In this document: one piece after another, positions 1-13,719 of the stretch
Layout of the letters: each line of letters begins with the position of its first letter
Numbering within the stretch: the stretch's first letter is position 1
NCBI RefSeq assembly: GCF_022965805.1
Contig: NC_133105.1
Location: 3,286,001-3,350,000 of the forward strand
Length of the DNA: 64,000 nucleotides
Direction: 5' to 3'
DNA from: Primulina eburnea
Lineage: Eukaryota > Streptophyta > Magnoliopsida > Lamiales > Gesneriaceae
The notes under the pieces: generated by a model
Told to the model about the DNA's origin: nothing
Databases searched by the model: none
The model's input: only the letters and a program-made list of their open reading frames with translations
Made by a program: the position numbers and the translations under genes

Positions 1-1420
1 TATAATTTGACAATACTATCTGATCCCATATTCCACAATTTTATTTTCATTGTATTTCCACACTTACAATTTCAATTTTTATTTAAAATTCTTAACTTTC
101 ATTTTAACTTTTTTTTTAAAAAAAAAACCTATTTTCTTCTCTATTTTTTTCTACAACCCACAAACTAATATATATTGAATATAAACATATTAGAGTGATC
201 TCTTTTATATGCTCGTTAAAAGAGGCCGATGGCTCATGGCCATGGGGTTTTTTACGGTTTGTTTCATCCTACTGCCTGCACGGGCAATGAACGGCCCGGA
301 TCACTCCATATGAGTGATCTGGGCCCACATCCATGTAAAAAAAAATAAAAAATTTACTCGAAAAAATCCGAGCTGTTGAATCGATCCCTGCGAGCAGTGT
401 CCGCAAGAGTAGGGTCGACTGAACCGTTTTTTACGGATTACCGTAAAAAGTTATCATTTGCCGCATCTCACAAATATGCAGAGACGTGATATTTAGACAA
501 AGTCACAAAAGGCGTGACTTACTTTTAAATTATTATTTAAAAAAAAAATTTGAAGTCACGCCTTTTAGAATGGCGAGACTTCTCTTTTTTAAAAAAATAA
601 TAATAATAATAAAAATAGTTATAGTTACAGATATATTATAATTAGTTATTGAATGAATAACAAAAAATTTAATAATAAGTAAAACAATTAATTATAAGAT
701 ATAGCATTATAATTTTTCCCGTATTGATAACAATAGTCATATTGTTAATAATTTTAATTATAACTAATGTACTAAAAATAATAAGATATTCATAATAATA
801 CGAGTATTGGTTATTGGCAATATAAACTTTATCTTAATAATAAAAATGTATTCATCGACATACAAGTCATTAAAGTTCTCCCGGAAAAAGAGATTTAATT
901 AAGCATTCACAAACTAGTACTTCGATCGAAAATTCGAAACTAAATTTATCTGCATTAGAACACCGATAACTAATTTCATTAACTAAATCATTTTAAAATA
1001 ATATTATTTCTATAACTGTTCATTCGATTTCATTTAAAGTTATTACATAATTTTATGACACAATTAAGAAATATAGTCAAGTAAATATTACTTCTTTTTT
1101 TTACATGTTAACATTTTTTTTTGTAACATAAACCTGTAGCCACGTACGTGGATGTGTATCGGATAAACTCTCGGACTGAATGCAATAGCATGCAAATCAC
1201 GTCAAACATATAAAAACATAATAATGTCTTATGCAGCTTGTTCAAGAAGATGGTGGTAGGAAATAGAATATCTGACCTCTTATAAATACACATGCTCCGC
1301 TAACTTGAACATCCCTCGAAAGTCTAAGAGTGAACCTAACATAATTCTGCAATATGGGAGTGTGTTTTGTCCATTAGTATCGTAGATCAAGGGACAGTGC
1401 GGGACACAGAAAATTTTGCT
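1..1420. other. AT-rich intergenic DNA
   Basis: No gene is supported here. The stretch is strongly AT-rich. It holds a small cluster of palindromes near 185-570, described separately, and nothing else recognisable. The short open frames lack homology-like character, splice structure or conserved motifs. Confidence 0.6.
293..326. repeat. near-perfect palindrome
   Basis: The arms ggcccggatcactc and gagtgatctgggccc face each other across a 5-base spacer. The half-site gagtgatct occurs again at about 193. A second inverted pair follows at about 500-570 (aaaaggcgtgactt and aagtcacgcctttt). The cluster looks like part of a decayed MITE or similar element, but no target duplication was found. Confidence 0.5.
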
Positions 1421-1423
1421 AGG

Positions 1424-1840
1424 GTTGCATTGGATATATGGAATGCTTGAAACAAATGGGTGTTCGTGGAACGATAAGACTTGGACGCAGGAAATTTTGG
1501 ATTCTGTCAACAGTTTATAGGGGAGCTTTCTGGTTAGTAACATCACTTCTTCTTCATCCACAGGTAGCTAGTCCTCGACGGTGTTCGCCCCCAATGAATA
1601 AAATTAAAATCAATGTTGATGTTGCTGTACGGGGTGATTTACCTTGTTTCGGAGTAGGTTTAGGGAGAAGAGATGCCGCTGGGACGTCTACTACCGGGAC
1701 AGTTTACTCCACATATGGATGAGGTACATGCTGTGTTGGAAGGGTGTCTAGCTGCTTTAAGGTACCAATATTATGGAAGTTGGATAGTAAAAATGGATGT
1801 CAACAATTTGGTGAATGACATTTCTAACACTCCCATGCAC
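1424..1840 (+). pseudogene. decayed non-LTR retrotransposon RNase H (RVT_3) fragment
   Basis: The region translates, with stops and frame changes, into the tail of a plant non-LTR reverse transcriptase and its RNase H-like domain. Visible pieces are a Trp-rich linker (WNA-NKWVFVER), then PPMNKIKINVDVAVRGD, which corresponds to the KxNxDGA-like first strand, then MDEVHAVLEGCLAAL and WIVKMDVNNLVNDI further on in another frame. In-frame stops appear around 1446 and 1475, and the frame breaks near 1710. It is a short dead relic with no reverse transcriptase core in the window. The strand follows from the order of the pieces. Confidence 0.6.
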
Positions 1841-3062
1841 ACTAGAAAGTAGACATTGCTGTAGTCAAGAATATAGTTCTATCTAAGGTAGAATTTTAAA
1901 CTCTAAAATCTTTAAATATTTTATATTAATCTACCTTGACTAAATTCAAATTAATCCGAAATGTTACAAAATTTACATATAAATTTTTTTAAAAATGAAT
2001 TGGACCACTCTGGGCTCGATGAATGTGGCTCCGCCACTCATCTTCGATATTTGTGGCTCAAGTCGACAACATCCACATACCTCCATTCAATATTCTGCAC
2101 TCAACTAATGTCGTTGCTCACCCGAGGGCGACTCGTATTGTTAGATGTGAGGTATAATTTTTGATTGGGCTATGTAACTTTATTGCTAAGAAATATTTTA
2201 GTTACTGATATTTTGAGGTAATCAGCAATACAAGCCTTTTTCTAAAAAAATAAAAAATAAAATTGCCTCAGTACTTATCCGGAAAATAAAATTAAAATAA
2301 ATAATAATAATAATAATAATATAAAGAAAAAAGAAAAAACAACGCCTCATACCATACATGACGGTTTCACCCTTAAAAGAAGCCATTTTAACTATTTTAT
2401 TCAAGAGTAAGTTTTTTGTTAAAACGATCTCCCTGATCTTTGCTCGTAAAACGAATAAAGTCTGTTCATTTTTACAATAAAAATAATATTTTTGACATAA
2501 ATAATAATAATTTTTCATGTATAACACAAATAAAATATTTATCTCATAAAATTGACTTATGAAACAATCTTACATGATTTTTTTTGTTAATTCAATGGTG
2601 TTGTATTTTCCATTAGAATAAGTGCTTGACATGAATCATGATACTCAGATAATAAACCCATTAAACTTGGTAAACTTCTTTGAAACCTGAAAATATGGAA
2701 ATTGCCAAAATTCTTCTATATCTCCGACAAATTTACATGTACATCCACATTCTCCAAAGGGTCCATATATGATTCGGAAAACCCAAGGCTGAATGTGAAA
2801 AACAGGGACAACTTTCGTGTTTTCAGTAATTATATTTAAAATATAAGTCATCCCATCAGTATACTGTATGTGTCACAGCAGAAAAATAATTTGACAGAAC
2901 AGACAAGAGAATGTATCTTATTCTAAAGCTTATTATAAGCATGGAATTGAGACACAAACAACGAGAATCAAACAAGAAGTGAGAACAAACGCGACAACAG
3001 ACCATATCCAAACATGGGAGGCGATCAAATTCGGCCAAAAATTCCCCGAAACCTATCTACAT
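1841..3062. other. intergenic DNA 3' of the cycloartenol synthase gene
   Basis: No gene is supported here. The stretch contains an (aat)n run near 2297-2322. Its right end probably includes the 3' untranslated region of the oxidosqualene cyclase gene that ends at 3063 on the minus strand. Confidence 0.5.
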
Positions 3063-6000
3063 TTAATTCATCCGAGTTTGCAGAACCTTGGTACGATATT
3101 CTCCCAAAGCCCAAATCGGGAATATATTTCTGTATGCAGCATACGTGATCATACAATTCCTATTAAACACCCCCATTATCTCCTGGAAAGCGAAAACCAT
3201 TGGAAAGGAAAATATTAGGCAATAAACAGAGTATTGCACAAGTTCTCTTTAAATTTTATATATCATTTGAAGAGTGATTTATGTTATTTGACCCGATGCC
3301 CAGCCAGGACTCTAACGTCAGGGGGAAGGTCTCAAACAGCACTATTTTACTGGGTTCAATAATCCAATCACATGATATAACCTAAAGAAATCAAATTTAG
3401 GCTGAAAACTGAATTTTCTAAAGTTGAGGAGGTCAACTGAATTAAAGAAAAATAAATTGGAATAACAGAAACTAAAAGTGTGTACTATGATTAAGCAAGC
3501 TATACAACTAGAAACAGAAATTACCTCTTGTGGGAAATCTCCATCCTCACACTGAGAGTTTATTAGGAATTTTGTCGCACGATGAAGTGGAGACGGATCT
3601 CTCTCAGCCTGCAAGAGAGCAAAAATTTCGCTAAATGAATTAAAACATAGAATTTATCAAGTCCCTTGATTTATGTTAAATTGCCTAAAATTTATTTAGT
3701 TTCCATTTTGTTGTTTATTTTCTTCTTGAGATACTTTCGACTTGATGAAATTGATCAATAAACCTGTAAAAGTGAAAAGCAACAAAACAAAACGGCAAAG
3801 AGAAACATAAAAGAAAGGTATATTTCACAGGTGACAAGAATGGTTTTACCTGGCCAGCAACAATTAGAGCCAGCACAGCCCATGCTGTATTCACCACATG
3901 AGACTTGCCGCCTTCAAGGTTTGAATATACCTGTACATGAATTTGGAACCATCATTGAAATTGAATACGGCATGCAACACAAATTTCACTCGTCAGTCGT
4001 GACCATGTTCAGGTTTCCACGTCTGTTTATATTTTCCAAAATATCAATGTTTTCTTTAAGCTTCCAACAGATGATAAAAAGAACAAAGAGTAGAGTAATG
4101 TGACAGAATATTTAAACCTTGTTTTGACATGAAAGATAACTTTCTCCCCAACCTCCGGAAGGAAGCTGTTTAGATAACAAAAAATCACAAGCCTTCCTAA
4201 TGACTGAGCAATTGCTAAAATTTCGGCCAGCAGCCACCAGGCCTTTAATCCCAAACCATGTTCCATAAGTAAAACAAACTCCCCAGGATCCATACCTGTG
4301 GAGAAACTTTTGAAATCAACAAGCATCCAAAGAACCACAAAAACTGCTCGAGCAGATATTCAACTGCGTAAATTATCTAGTCTGATGGATTCTCCAACAG
4401 GAAACAAGATCGCAACAATAAAAGAAACTGACCAGGAGCCATCTTTCTCTTGAATCCTTTCGATGAATTTAGTAGCTTTGTTGATACAACATTCTACTTC
4501 TTCCTTTCGATGTCCAGGATATGACTGTTTGAACATTACCAATGCTTGAATAGCAGCCGAAGTGCATTCGACGTACCTACAGAAGCAAATGCAGATAAAA
4601 ATAATTTAAATTTTGCTGAAGCATAGTAGCAGCTACAATTCTTTGGCGAATCTATATTGGCAGCATGATGAAATTATATGAATAAATAACTTGGTTCAAG
4701 CTAGACGAGAGATCAGCTATGAAAGACATCAGAAAATGTTCCAAGTGATCGCAATGGCATAAAGGCTGTTGTGGATGAAAATATTGTTTTGTGCAGAAAA
4801 TAATTAATAATATTCGCAGAAGAGCAATATCTTACGGATAGTCAATGACAATATCACCAAAAGTTTCAGCCGGATTGATTATCTGAGAGGGGAAAAAAAG
4901 AGACGGAATCAAATCAAAAGTAAATGCAACCCGGCAGGATGCAAGCACCATGCGAGTAAATATACAGTAGGCAGCCGGAGTTATGTGAATAAGGACGTTC
5001 GAAGTCAATAAATGACATCTACACCAAGATCAGCAAAATGAGAGGTAAAATTATGGTCTGAGATCAGGTTACACACTAGAAATTAGCTTCATCGTGTCAA
5101 ATATCTTTCATAATCAATATAACATTTGTACAGCAACATAACAGAAGAAGAAATGGCTACAGAATTAATTTGAGCATGAACACAGTAACATGAAGGAGCT
5201 TAGACAGACAATTTTCTTGTATAACTTTAGTAATAATAAACATCAATAGTTTCAACTGAGTTATGCCAACTTTGGTTACTAAAAAAAAAATTCAAAAAAC
5301 ATGCCATCATGTCAATTTACTCCACAGTTTTGTTGAACACGTAATGCTGGTAAGAAACAGAGAAAATAGTACCTCCAACCAACTATAGGATCGTGTGAGT
5401 TCATAAGTAGCCAAGCCACCTTCCTTGTTCTGCAAATAGGGCAGGGGCAGAATGCATTTTCATCAGGTCGGAAAAATCTTTTCACCCATACGGTACTTTC
5501 AATGCAGTCGGAGAGGGGTTTGGTAAATTAAGATTAATGAAAAACAATCAACAATTTGATAGGGTCCAGAAGAATGCATCTTGAATTAATCATAATAAAT
5601 TGTTGCTTGCTATTGGTTGTAATTCAATTTCGGATGGAATTTTCAATTTTTGTTTTTTCACAATTCTGGGTAACTGTTTGATAGCCCCACTGCCCCCACA
5701 TGGAAATCGTTTTCCTCCATATTTAGGCTTTACATACTTTAGCACAATCATGTGCCTTTCATCATTTACACAATGAATCTCTCAACAGCGAGAATACTCG
5801 AGTTAGTGACAGGAACATCACATTATTGACACTCGATGAGCATCAATAGAAACGACCGTATTTGTTATCCTGGTTTTGTACTCAAGCTTGGATGATTTGT
5901 ATAAAAATCTTTCCAATATGTGAAAAATCATCTGCTTAATATGCCCAAGTGAAACCATTTTCACAAAGAAATTAAATGAGTAATTAAAGATGTTTTCTTT

Positions 6001-9000
6001 TCAAGCTGATATTAAAATTTGGACTCGTGTTCTAGATTTATATTGGTATTTTATACAGTAGCATCAAAAAGATTTATCCACATAGATATCATCGTAGCAG
6101 ATTATAACTTCTCAACAAACAATCCATGACTTTTGGCATAACTTCAAACTCATTAATTCACATAAGGATACGATTTTTCAAGATAATCAGATGAAAGTAA
6201 GAATACACATGATTGATTGGTAATTCTTGATAAGTATTTTCTTTACTTCTCTTTCTCTTTTCTATTTTTTTTGGGGGAGGTGGGGGAAGTTAAGGCGTCT
6301 TACTCAAATTTTAAGTGGCTTTTGCTTCGAAGTTACTTTTTCCAGCAATATTTTTACTAGATGCTAGAAATACTAAAAATAATCACCATTTCAGAAATTA
6401 AAATTTTCTAAGCAATTGCAATTCTATGATAAAAGGAATCGGCATGACACTTTTCTTCCGTACTCTAGTTAGATATCTGTCCAACATTGTCCATGGTACA
6501 TGTGATAGTACCTGAAGTGAAAGGATGACATTTACAGCATCGTATAATCTCTTTGCATCAAGAGGTTCTCCAACAATCTCAGCCGGAATTTTTGATAACA
6601 ACAAGATTGCCTGGAAAGGAAAAGTATTACTGCACAGTCTAAACTATTAGACATTTTAAAGGAAACCTATAGTTTAAACAACTAATTACTTTCAGTCCCT
6701 CAGCTGTGCAATCTGAAATAGGCCAACCATGATCTGCAGTCGAAAATGGCCAAGCCCCTTTTGAAATGTGTCGATGCCAAAAATCCAGATTGCCAGGGCA
6801 ATCATCCAACACCTTTAAATTAATATTATGTTACAAGATGATGGCAATGAAACATCAGGAAAATTAAATATAAGAACATTGACGAAGCCTAAATGATGTT
6901 AAATAAAGCATTAGGAAAAAACCTGCGAGTTTTTAATATACGTGTGTGCTTTTCTAATAGTTGGCCCAAATTCCTCAACTAGCTGTGAGGAAATTAAAGC
7001 TTGAACAGCAAAGACAGTGTCCCATAATTGACTCCCATTGTAACCCTGCAATATAATTTCTAATTATTATACTATAATTTCCATAAGTCAATGAATAAAT
7101 CATCTATGATCAGTAGCACTTTTGATTTAAAAACATAGACAAAAAAATTTGAAGCTTAAATGGCTGAATAATCTAATTGGCATGATGATAGTGTTATACA
7201 CTATAACTACTTCACTTGTTACTTGGCAAGAGGGCAAATAGTGGAAAAATGGTACTAAGTCCAGGTTCCATTGGCATGAACTGAAAGGAAATGGCTCGGC
7301 AAGAATGTGGAGCTTTATGTGCAATAGGAGAGAAGTTGTGAAAAGGACATCATAGGCATGTAATACTATTGCAACGAGGCACAACATGAAAACTCAGTTC
7401 ACAAGTCAAACAAAACATGTCATCTGTCAAACACATTGCAATTATCATGGATGAGAATGAATTGCATACTTGACAAATTTCTTTCAACAAGCTGTGTTTG
7501 TTCCCATTGAACCCATGGTCAACAAGTACTTTTGATTTAAAAGGCGAGATGTTCATGAACAGAAAACATTATCGAAAACACAAGTGCAAACACACACATG
7601 CAGAAGACAAAACCATTATCCCGTTAATTTTCAGGAAAAAGAAATTCTGACCTGCATCTTCATGCCATCTTCTGCAAGCCACAGATAATCATAGATTCTT
7701 GGAAGATGTAACTTGAAAGCTTCTGACTTTGGATCCTCCACCCAGCAACAAAGCATATTTAAAACCTGAAATTTTTCATTTTTCGTAAAATAGTTATAGA
7801 AAGGGAGTTGGATGTGTTGGCAAATGTTAAATTTTGCTCACATTTTTAAAGATACAATCAGCAGGGGAAAAATCACATAAAAATTTGCTAATAATTAAGA
7901 TAAAGTAGTCAAACTCAAAAATATTGAATGAGACAATTCAAAAAGTATAAGTAAGTTAACTGAGATAACTAGTTGGTGTATTTAGTAGATTCACGTGTTC
8001 AACCAACAGCATGTACTCACATTATAGGAAATGATAACAAAGATATCTATAATAATACAATATACTATTTCCCTCAATAAACTGCTATGTAAAAATTTAA
8101 CTCTGTCTCGGATTTAATTTTAATCATTCAAAACATAATATCATTGTTTATGTGAAATGTTTCAAGCACACCTTGTTTACAGGTCCTATGCAAACGTAAC
8201 GAGTGTTTTCGTCTTCGTAATGTATGTGCTCCATAACAGTGCGAAGTGCCTTCTCTCTCAACTTCTTCCCGGGCCAATGCATCAGAAAAGGTTCCACAGC
8301 CTTATCGAGTGATGCCCAAAGTAAATCCTGAATAAGAGGATGGGGATAGTATAGATCCTCCTGTAAAATGTCATGTGATAAGAGAGTAATTGGTACAAAC
8401 TCAAGGAAATTAAGTGAATGATAAATATTTTGTGTATTTGACAAATTGAACTTTGTAAAGACCTCCTATGGCCCCTAGCAAATATCTACATATAAATTTT
8501 GCCTGAAATTTCTTTTACCGACTAAGGTAACTGTGATATTTGCTTTCACTAGAAATTAATGCAACGGATTTACCAACCTTTGCGCATTCACTCCGTGCTT
8601 TATTCCAATCGATTTCATGATATGGAACAGTAAAGATCTCCTTTCTCAAAGACAGAACAGTTGGTGTAATTGGGCCAACAAACCTTCTCCCATACAAGTA
8701 GGACATTGGAAGATAAACCATCCGACAGTGACACCACATCCTCCCTGCACCAGAAGTGGAAGAGATAATATCCTTATATTAACAAATTCCTGGTAATTTT
8801 CAAGCTCAAGATTAGATATATGACATCAATCACAACAGGTTTCATCGCGTCTTTTACAAGAATTTCTATCTTGCTCGCAAATTTTCTCAAGTCATATGAT
8901 AATAAACATCAACATATCACCACTTTCTGCAAGAGCAAATATCATCAGGAACAACTTTAAAAGTCAAAGAATGGTAAACAAATTGGTAGTCAAAATTACA

Positions 9001-10813
9001 CAGAACAAGCATTCCCTTCACAACAGAATAATATGAGTTCTTACTCCACATGGAAAACAGATCCTATTTTGTTGGGCATTGCCATCACTCGCAAGCAAAA
9101 TGACAAGGAAATGTTACGTAGCAGACGACACTTACCTGGATGGAATGGAAGAATATAAGGGAGAATCCATATCTCAGGTGGCAGAGGATTGTTTCCAGAC
9201 CATTCAAAAGCTCCAAGAACCTAACACCATTGCAACAAATACAAGGAAAATGAATCATTAGCTGACGTAATACCGTGAAAAATGGATTCTTCGTAAAACA
9301 AGCTCGGAAAAGGATGAGTTCTAAACTGAGAGCCACATTTTCCCCCATGACGTTATCGCAGTTGCGCCACCATGACCCAAGATCCAATTTCTCCCTTTCT
9401 CCATCGCTCCATCTCCGTCATTTGCTCCTTCACCAAGCAATCTCAAAGTGACATAGGTCAAAACAGAGCCAAACATGGTGCTTTGCCCCTCGATGTGCAA
9501 TCCCCATCCACCATCTCTGTTCTATTATGTTATGAATTAGAAGTCACTGCTGATTTTCGTGAAATGAATTGGAGAACTAAAGGAGTAGATAGCTTTGACT
9601 CATATCAGAAAGATAGCAGAGTGAAATCGCAGGGTAAAATCCCCTACCTGGTGATTATAAAGGTAGCGACAAATCTCACGCCTGTGCTCTTTTGACAGTA
9701 TAGCATTTAATGCTCCAGTGATGGATAATGCAATCACCTACACAGTAACACAGTCAAGAACAATTATCATAAGAAATAGAAAGATGTGACGTCATGTGAC
9801 GGTGATAAATAAATTGATTGGCAGGTGGATATTTAAACGTTCATGACGCGAACTGTAACATAAAACAAAACTCACCTCCAGTCCATGAAATGAAAATGGA
9901 ACATCCTAAACTACATAGTTTTCATCGGAATTTGGAAGCTTTACTTTCTAAAAGAAAGCGTGAAGGAGAAACCTTTTTACTAATTACGTGCAAAGTTGCA
10001 AATGGCATGAGGTGGGTGGTGCACATACATAATTAATGAAAAATTTTATATTTGTAAATTTATTATTTCTTTCATTGTGTGATTTCACACTGATACAATT
10101 AAGTTAAGATTAAGATTTTGAATCGTGCAATAAGAGAAAACAAGGTGAAAGAACGTTTCAATTGAAGGGAAAACCTATTCTCACCAAGCCAGGCATTAGA
10201 AACATTGGACCTCCATAGTCCCCAGGCCAGTGGCCGTCATGAGCTTGCAAAGTTGAATGGAAACTGATGGCCCTCCTCAATGTGTTTGTTACTTGCTCGT
10301 CAGTAATAACTTCTGTCTCCTTCACTTTAACTTGACCCAATACTGTAGTGCTTGGTTTCTCCTTCGAAAACTAGAAAGAATCACTAATCAATGAAAGAGA
10401 TTTATGTTTCACTTGGATGCGTAAATGACACATAACACTGCCAAACACGAGATTTTAACATGGTTCAAAACACTATACGAATATAAGTCAGATCCTAACT
10501 CAGAACACAACGGTGTAACCATACTATCGAAACAGGAATACCAACAAGAAGAGTATGCCACACCAGCAGATAAACAACAAAATATGAATAAAGCAGAATC
10601 TCTGTCTCACTGAACTTGTAATCTCATTAAAAGATCAGAGGAATGCTTCTTCTCGAAACGAGTACTGTGAAACTGCTCTCGGAGCTTCTCGACCTCGGCC
10701 AGCTCTTCAGGAGACCCGAGATTAGGATCAAATTCCCAGAATTGGCGTCCCACATGTCCATTTACTGAGCGCAACCAAGGGCTCGATCCCTCAGAAAATT
10801 TCAGCTTCCACAT
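3063..10813 (-). CDS. CAS1: cycloartenol synthase (oxidosqualene cyclase), 18 exons
   Basis: This enzyme cyclises 2,3-oxidosqualene to cycloartenol, the first committed step of plant sterol synthesis, at the endoplasmic reticulum. Exons on the minus strand: 10813-10616, 10370-10185, 9737-9648, 9521-9327, 9220-9136, 8744-8578, 8360-8172, 7765-7652, 7045-6923, 6812-6690, 6610-6512, 5429-5373, 4882-4836, 4576-4433, 4295-4118, 3930-3850, 3608-3525, 3182-3063. All junctions are GT-AG and in phase and give 759 residues, the usual CAS length. The N-terminus MWKLKFSEG is typical. Exon 10 carries the catalytic DCTAE motif with Asp483, preceded by DHGWPIS, giving His477 and Ile481. Exon 9 begins GYNGSQLWD, giving Tyr410. 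Tyr410/His477/Ile481 is the cycloartenol signature; beta-amyrin synthases have DHGWQVS and lanosterol synthases have other residues. QW-type repeats are present (DGGWGL, GGWGESY). No break is seen. Product identity rests on these residues, with no enzyme assay. Confidence 0.95.
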
Positions 10814-12067
10814 TATTATTTTACTCCTCCACCTCTACAGATAATTTATCTCCAGAAAATTCTTTTATTTGCGTTCTCACACAGCACCTTGGCCCTATTC
10901 AAAAAAGTTGAATCTACGTTAAGCCGGATTTTGGTAAGAAGATCCAATAAACAATTGACAAGAAAGAGCAGGCATAACCAAAGCTTTAAAACCAATAGCA
11001 GAACTAATTGAGGAATTCACGACAAACACTTGGAATCACCCCAAAAGTAAACAGGCCATGCAAAGTTCTTTTGATGCAACACACAAAAAAAAAAAAAAAA
11101 CTTGACACGCCAACACTGAAAAGATTAAATTCACTTCAGAGTATAAGCAGTGTGATTAGGAACTATACATCGGATCTAAAAACAAAAACTGCTGCTCCTT
11201 ATGTTCTAAATCAAATTTAAAATACTTTATTCACCACATCAACTTTCTCAAGGTATCTGCAGACAACTGAACCAGAAAACTCAACATCGAAAATAACGAT
11301 GTATTGCTTAATGGACGAACCCAAACTGCAGATTATAGAACTCGTTAAATGACATCAATGCATTTCATTAAAATCAAAATCAAGAAATGGCGCACCCAAA
11401 TCTATGATTTAGAATGTGTCGTGGACCTGTTCGCTGTCGATCTTCTGAGAGGATATTAAACAGCGAATCTGATGCAATGTTTCTGAAAAATCATAAATGC
11501 AAATGGGCTTTCTTCAAGAACGATCCCGAGATACAATGCGTGATTTTTTTATGTATATTTGATTTTTAAATATATCAATGAGTAAGCTATTGGGTCCGAT
11601 GCAAGTGTCACATTGGGTAATTTGTGAGAGGCTCGATCTTAATTTAATCGAGTTCGAGTTAAATTTGAACATTTTTTCATATTACTAGCTACTCTGCACA
11701 CGCGGTGCGTGTGTGTACAATTTTTTTATAATTATTTATGGACTAAAATGAAATTTGACAAATTATCGAGGTACTAAAGTGTTATTTGAATAATTGTAAT
11801 AAAAAAATAAAAACAAAAATGTTTTTTGAAATTAAAAAAAAAACAAAAATGTAATTTTGATATCAAATAGGGGCAAAATAGGGAAACCAAAAAACAGACC
11901 AAAGACATCAAAAACAGTTATTCTAATATGCTTAAACTTAATAAATAGTAAAAGATATATACAAACTATCTAAAAATAAAAGTAAATCATAATATAACAA
12001 TAAAATATAATTTTTTTTAATAACAGAACTAAATATATAATGTCATCGTATTGATTTGGATAAAAGT

Positions 12068-12537
12068 ATATCTTTTGTAAGACGGTTTCACATATTTTTT
12101 ACTCGTGAGACGAGTTAAATTTACTCATATTTATAATAAAAGTAAGGCAAAAACTCGTGTGAGACGGTCTTACGGGTTGTATTTGTGAGACGGATCTCTT
12201 ATTTAGGTCACTCATGAAAAAGTATTACTTTTTATGCTAAGAGTATTACTTTTTATTGTGAATATGGGTAGGATTGACCAGTCTCACTGATTATGATCCG
12301 TGAGACGGTCTCACATGAGACTAGTAATAATTTTTCACAGATGACTCAAATAAAAGAGTAGATCTCTTGTGAGACGGTCTCACGGATCTTTATCTGTGAG
12401 ACGGGTCAACCCTACCCATATTCACAATAAAACGTAATATTTGTAGCATAATATGTAATACTTTTTCATTAATGACTCAAATAGATATCCGTCTTACGAA
12501 ATAAGATCCGTGAGATCGTATCAGACAAGTTTTTGTC
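12068..12537. repeat. cluster of three nested or adjacent MITE-like copies
   Basis: A broken copy (12068-12146 and 12326-12355) appears to be interrupted by a full inverted copy (about 12146-12327), and is followed directly by another full copy (about 12356-12537). Each shows the palindromic ends (gtgagacggtctcac) and the internal block with paired aaaagtaata-type motifs. Confidence 0.65.
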
Positions 12538-13543
12538 TTAATTCACTGTATCAAGAGTTTATGTGTTTGTATAATACATCACACTCATAAATACAAGAGT
12601 AGGGTGGTGGCCACCATATATCACGAAATTTCTCCACATCTTCAATAATTGAATCCAACTTTAAATGAATAATCTTCACAGATTCGACAAAAGCGCACGC
12701 GACGTTTTGTCACTTTGTTATAATATTTCGATTAAAGATTAAATACTATCCAAAGTGAACACAATGGGATTCACGTGGAATCCTGTATGGTACAACTGCA
12801 CTGTTTGAGTTTACAAAGTTGTACATTTTCTTGTTCTTTGGGATATATTATAAAACATTAGAGTGGAATAATGGCTTTAATCCGTTTATTGGATGGCTCT
12901 TTTCCATTGGATCAATAAATAAATATTGAGTTTTATGTTAAACTTGAGATATGTAGTAGTCAGTTTTCTGCAAAAATATTATATTCAAAACTGTACACCT
13001 TATTTCATAATTTTATGTGCTTTACAGAAAAATTAAATTTATATAAAAAAAAACATACATGATGACCCTATAGTGACTATAGTAGAAATGGTAATTTTCC
13101 TGGTGGAGAAAACAAAAAACGAGGTGGGTTTTGATGATCGGTTTTTTGGTGTGAATGTGAGGATTTTATCATTATATATTAAATTTATCAAAAGATTATT
13201 AATTATCTCATTCTTAATTATCATATCAAACATAATGTTATTTTATTATTATATATTATATTTCTGCTTCAATCATTATCTCATAATCATTTATCTACTT
13301 AATCATTTCATTATTTTACCTCAATTTGAATTTTTTTTAGAAATATAAAGAGTCGGGGTTATCAACCCGGCCTCCTTATTCTGTACTTTTGTTTAAGGTC
13401 AATTGAAAAGCTAGGGTTAGGAACTGGTCCCTTAGGCAGTGTTTGCAATTTTTTCTTTTTTTTTTATATATAATTTTTGTACATTTATATATATAAAAAA
13501 AGTTTATAATCATTTTTTTTAATTTACTAACACTATTTTTGTT

Positions 13544-13719
13544 GAGTGAGTCTCATGTGAAACCGTCTCACGAATCATAAGTGAGACGTGTCAACCCTAC
13601 CATATTCACAATAAAAAGTAATACTCTTAGCATAAAAAGTAATACTTTTTCATGGTTGACCCAAATAAGAGATCTGTCTCACAAATACGATTCGTGACCG
13701 TCTCACAAAAGTTTTTGGC
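13544..13719 (+). mobile_element. MITE-like element, reference copy with 9-bp target duplication
   Basis: This 176-bp copy starts gagtgagtctcatgtga, ends aaaagtttttggc, and is flanked on both sides by atttttgtt (13535-13543 and 13720-13728). Both ends carry the gagac-cgtctcac palindrome. The middle holds repeated aaaaagtaata and tttttcat motifs that can pair with each other. It has no coding capacity. The 9-bp duplication is typical of Mutator-like transposition. Confidence 0.75.

Noticed and set aside
9079..9700. Plus-strand open frames across the cycloartenol synthase exons
   Set aside because: They are the reverse strand of exons 3-5 of the minus-strand gene, which splice in phase and match the family.
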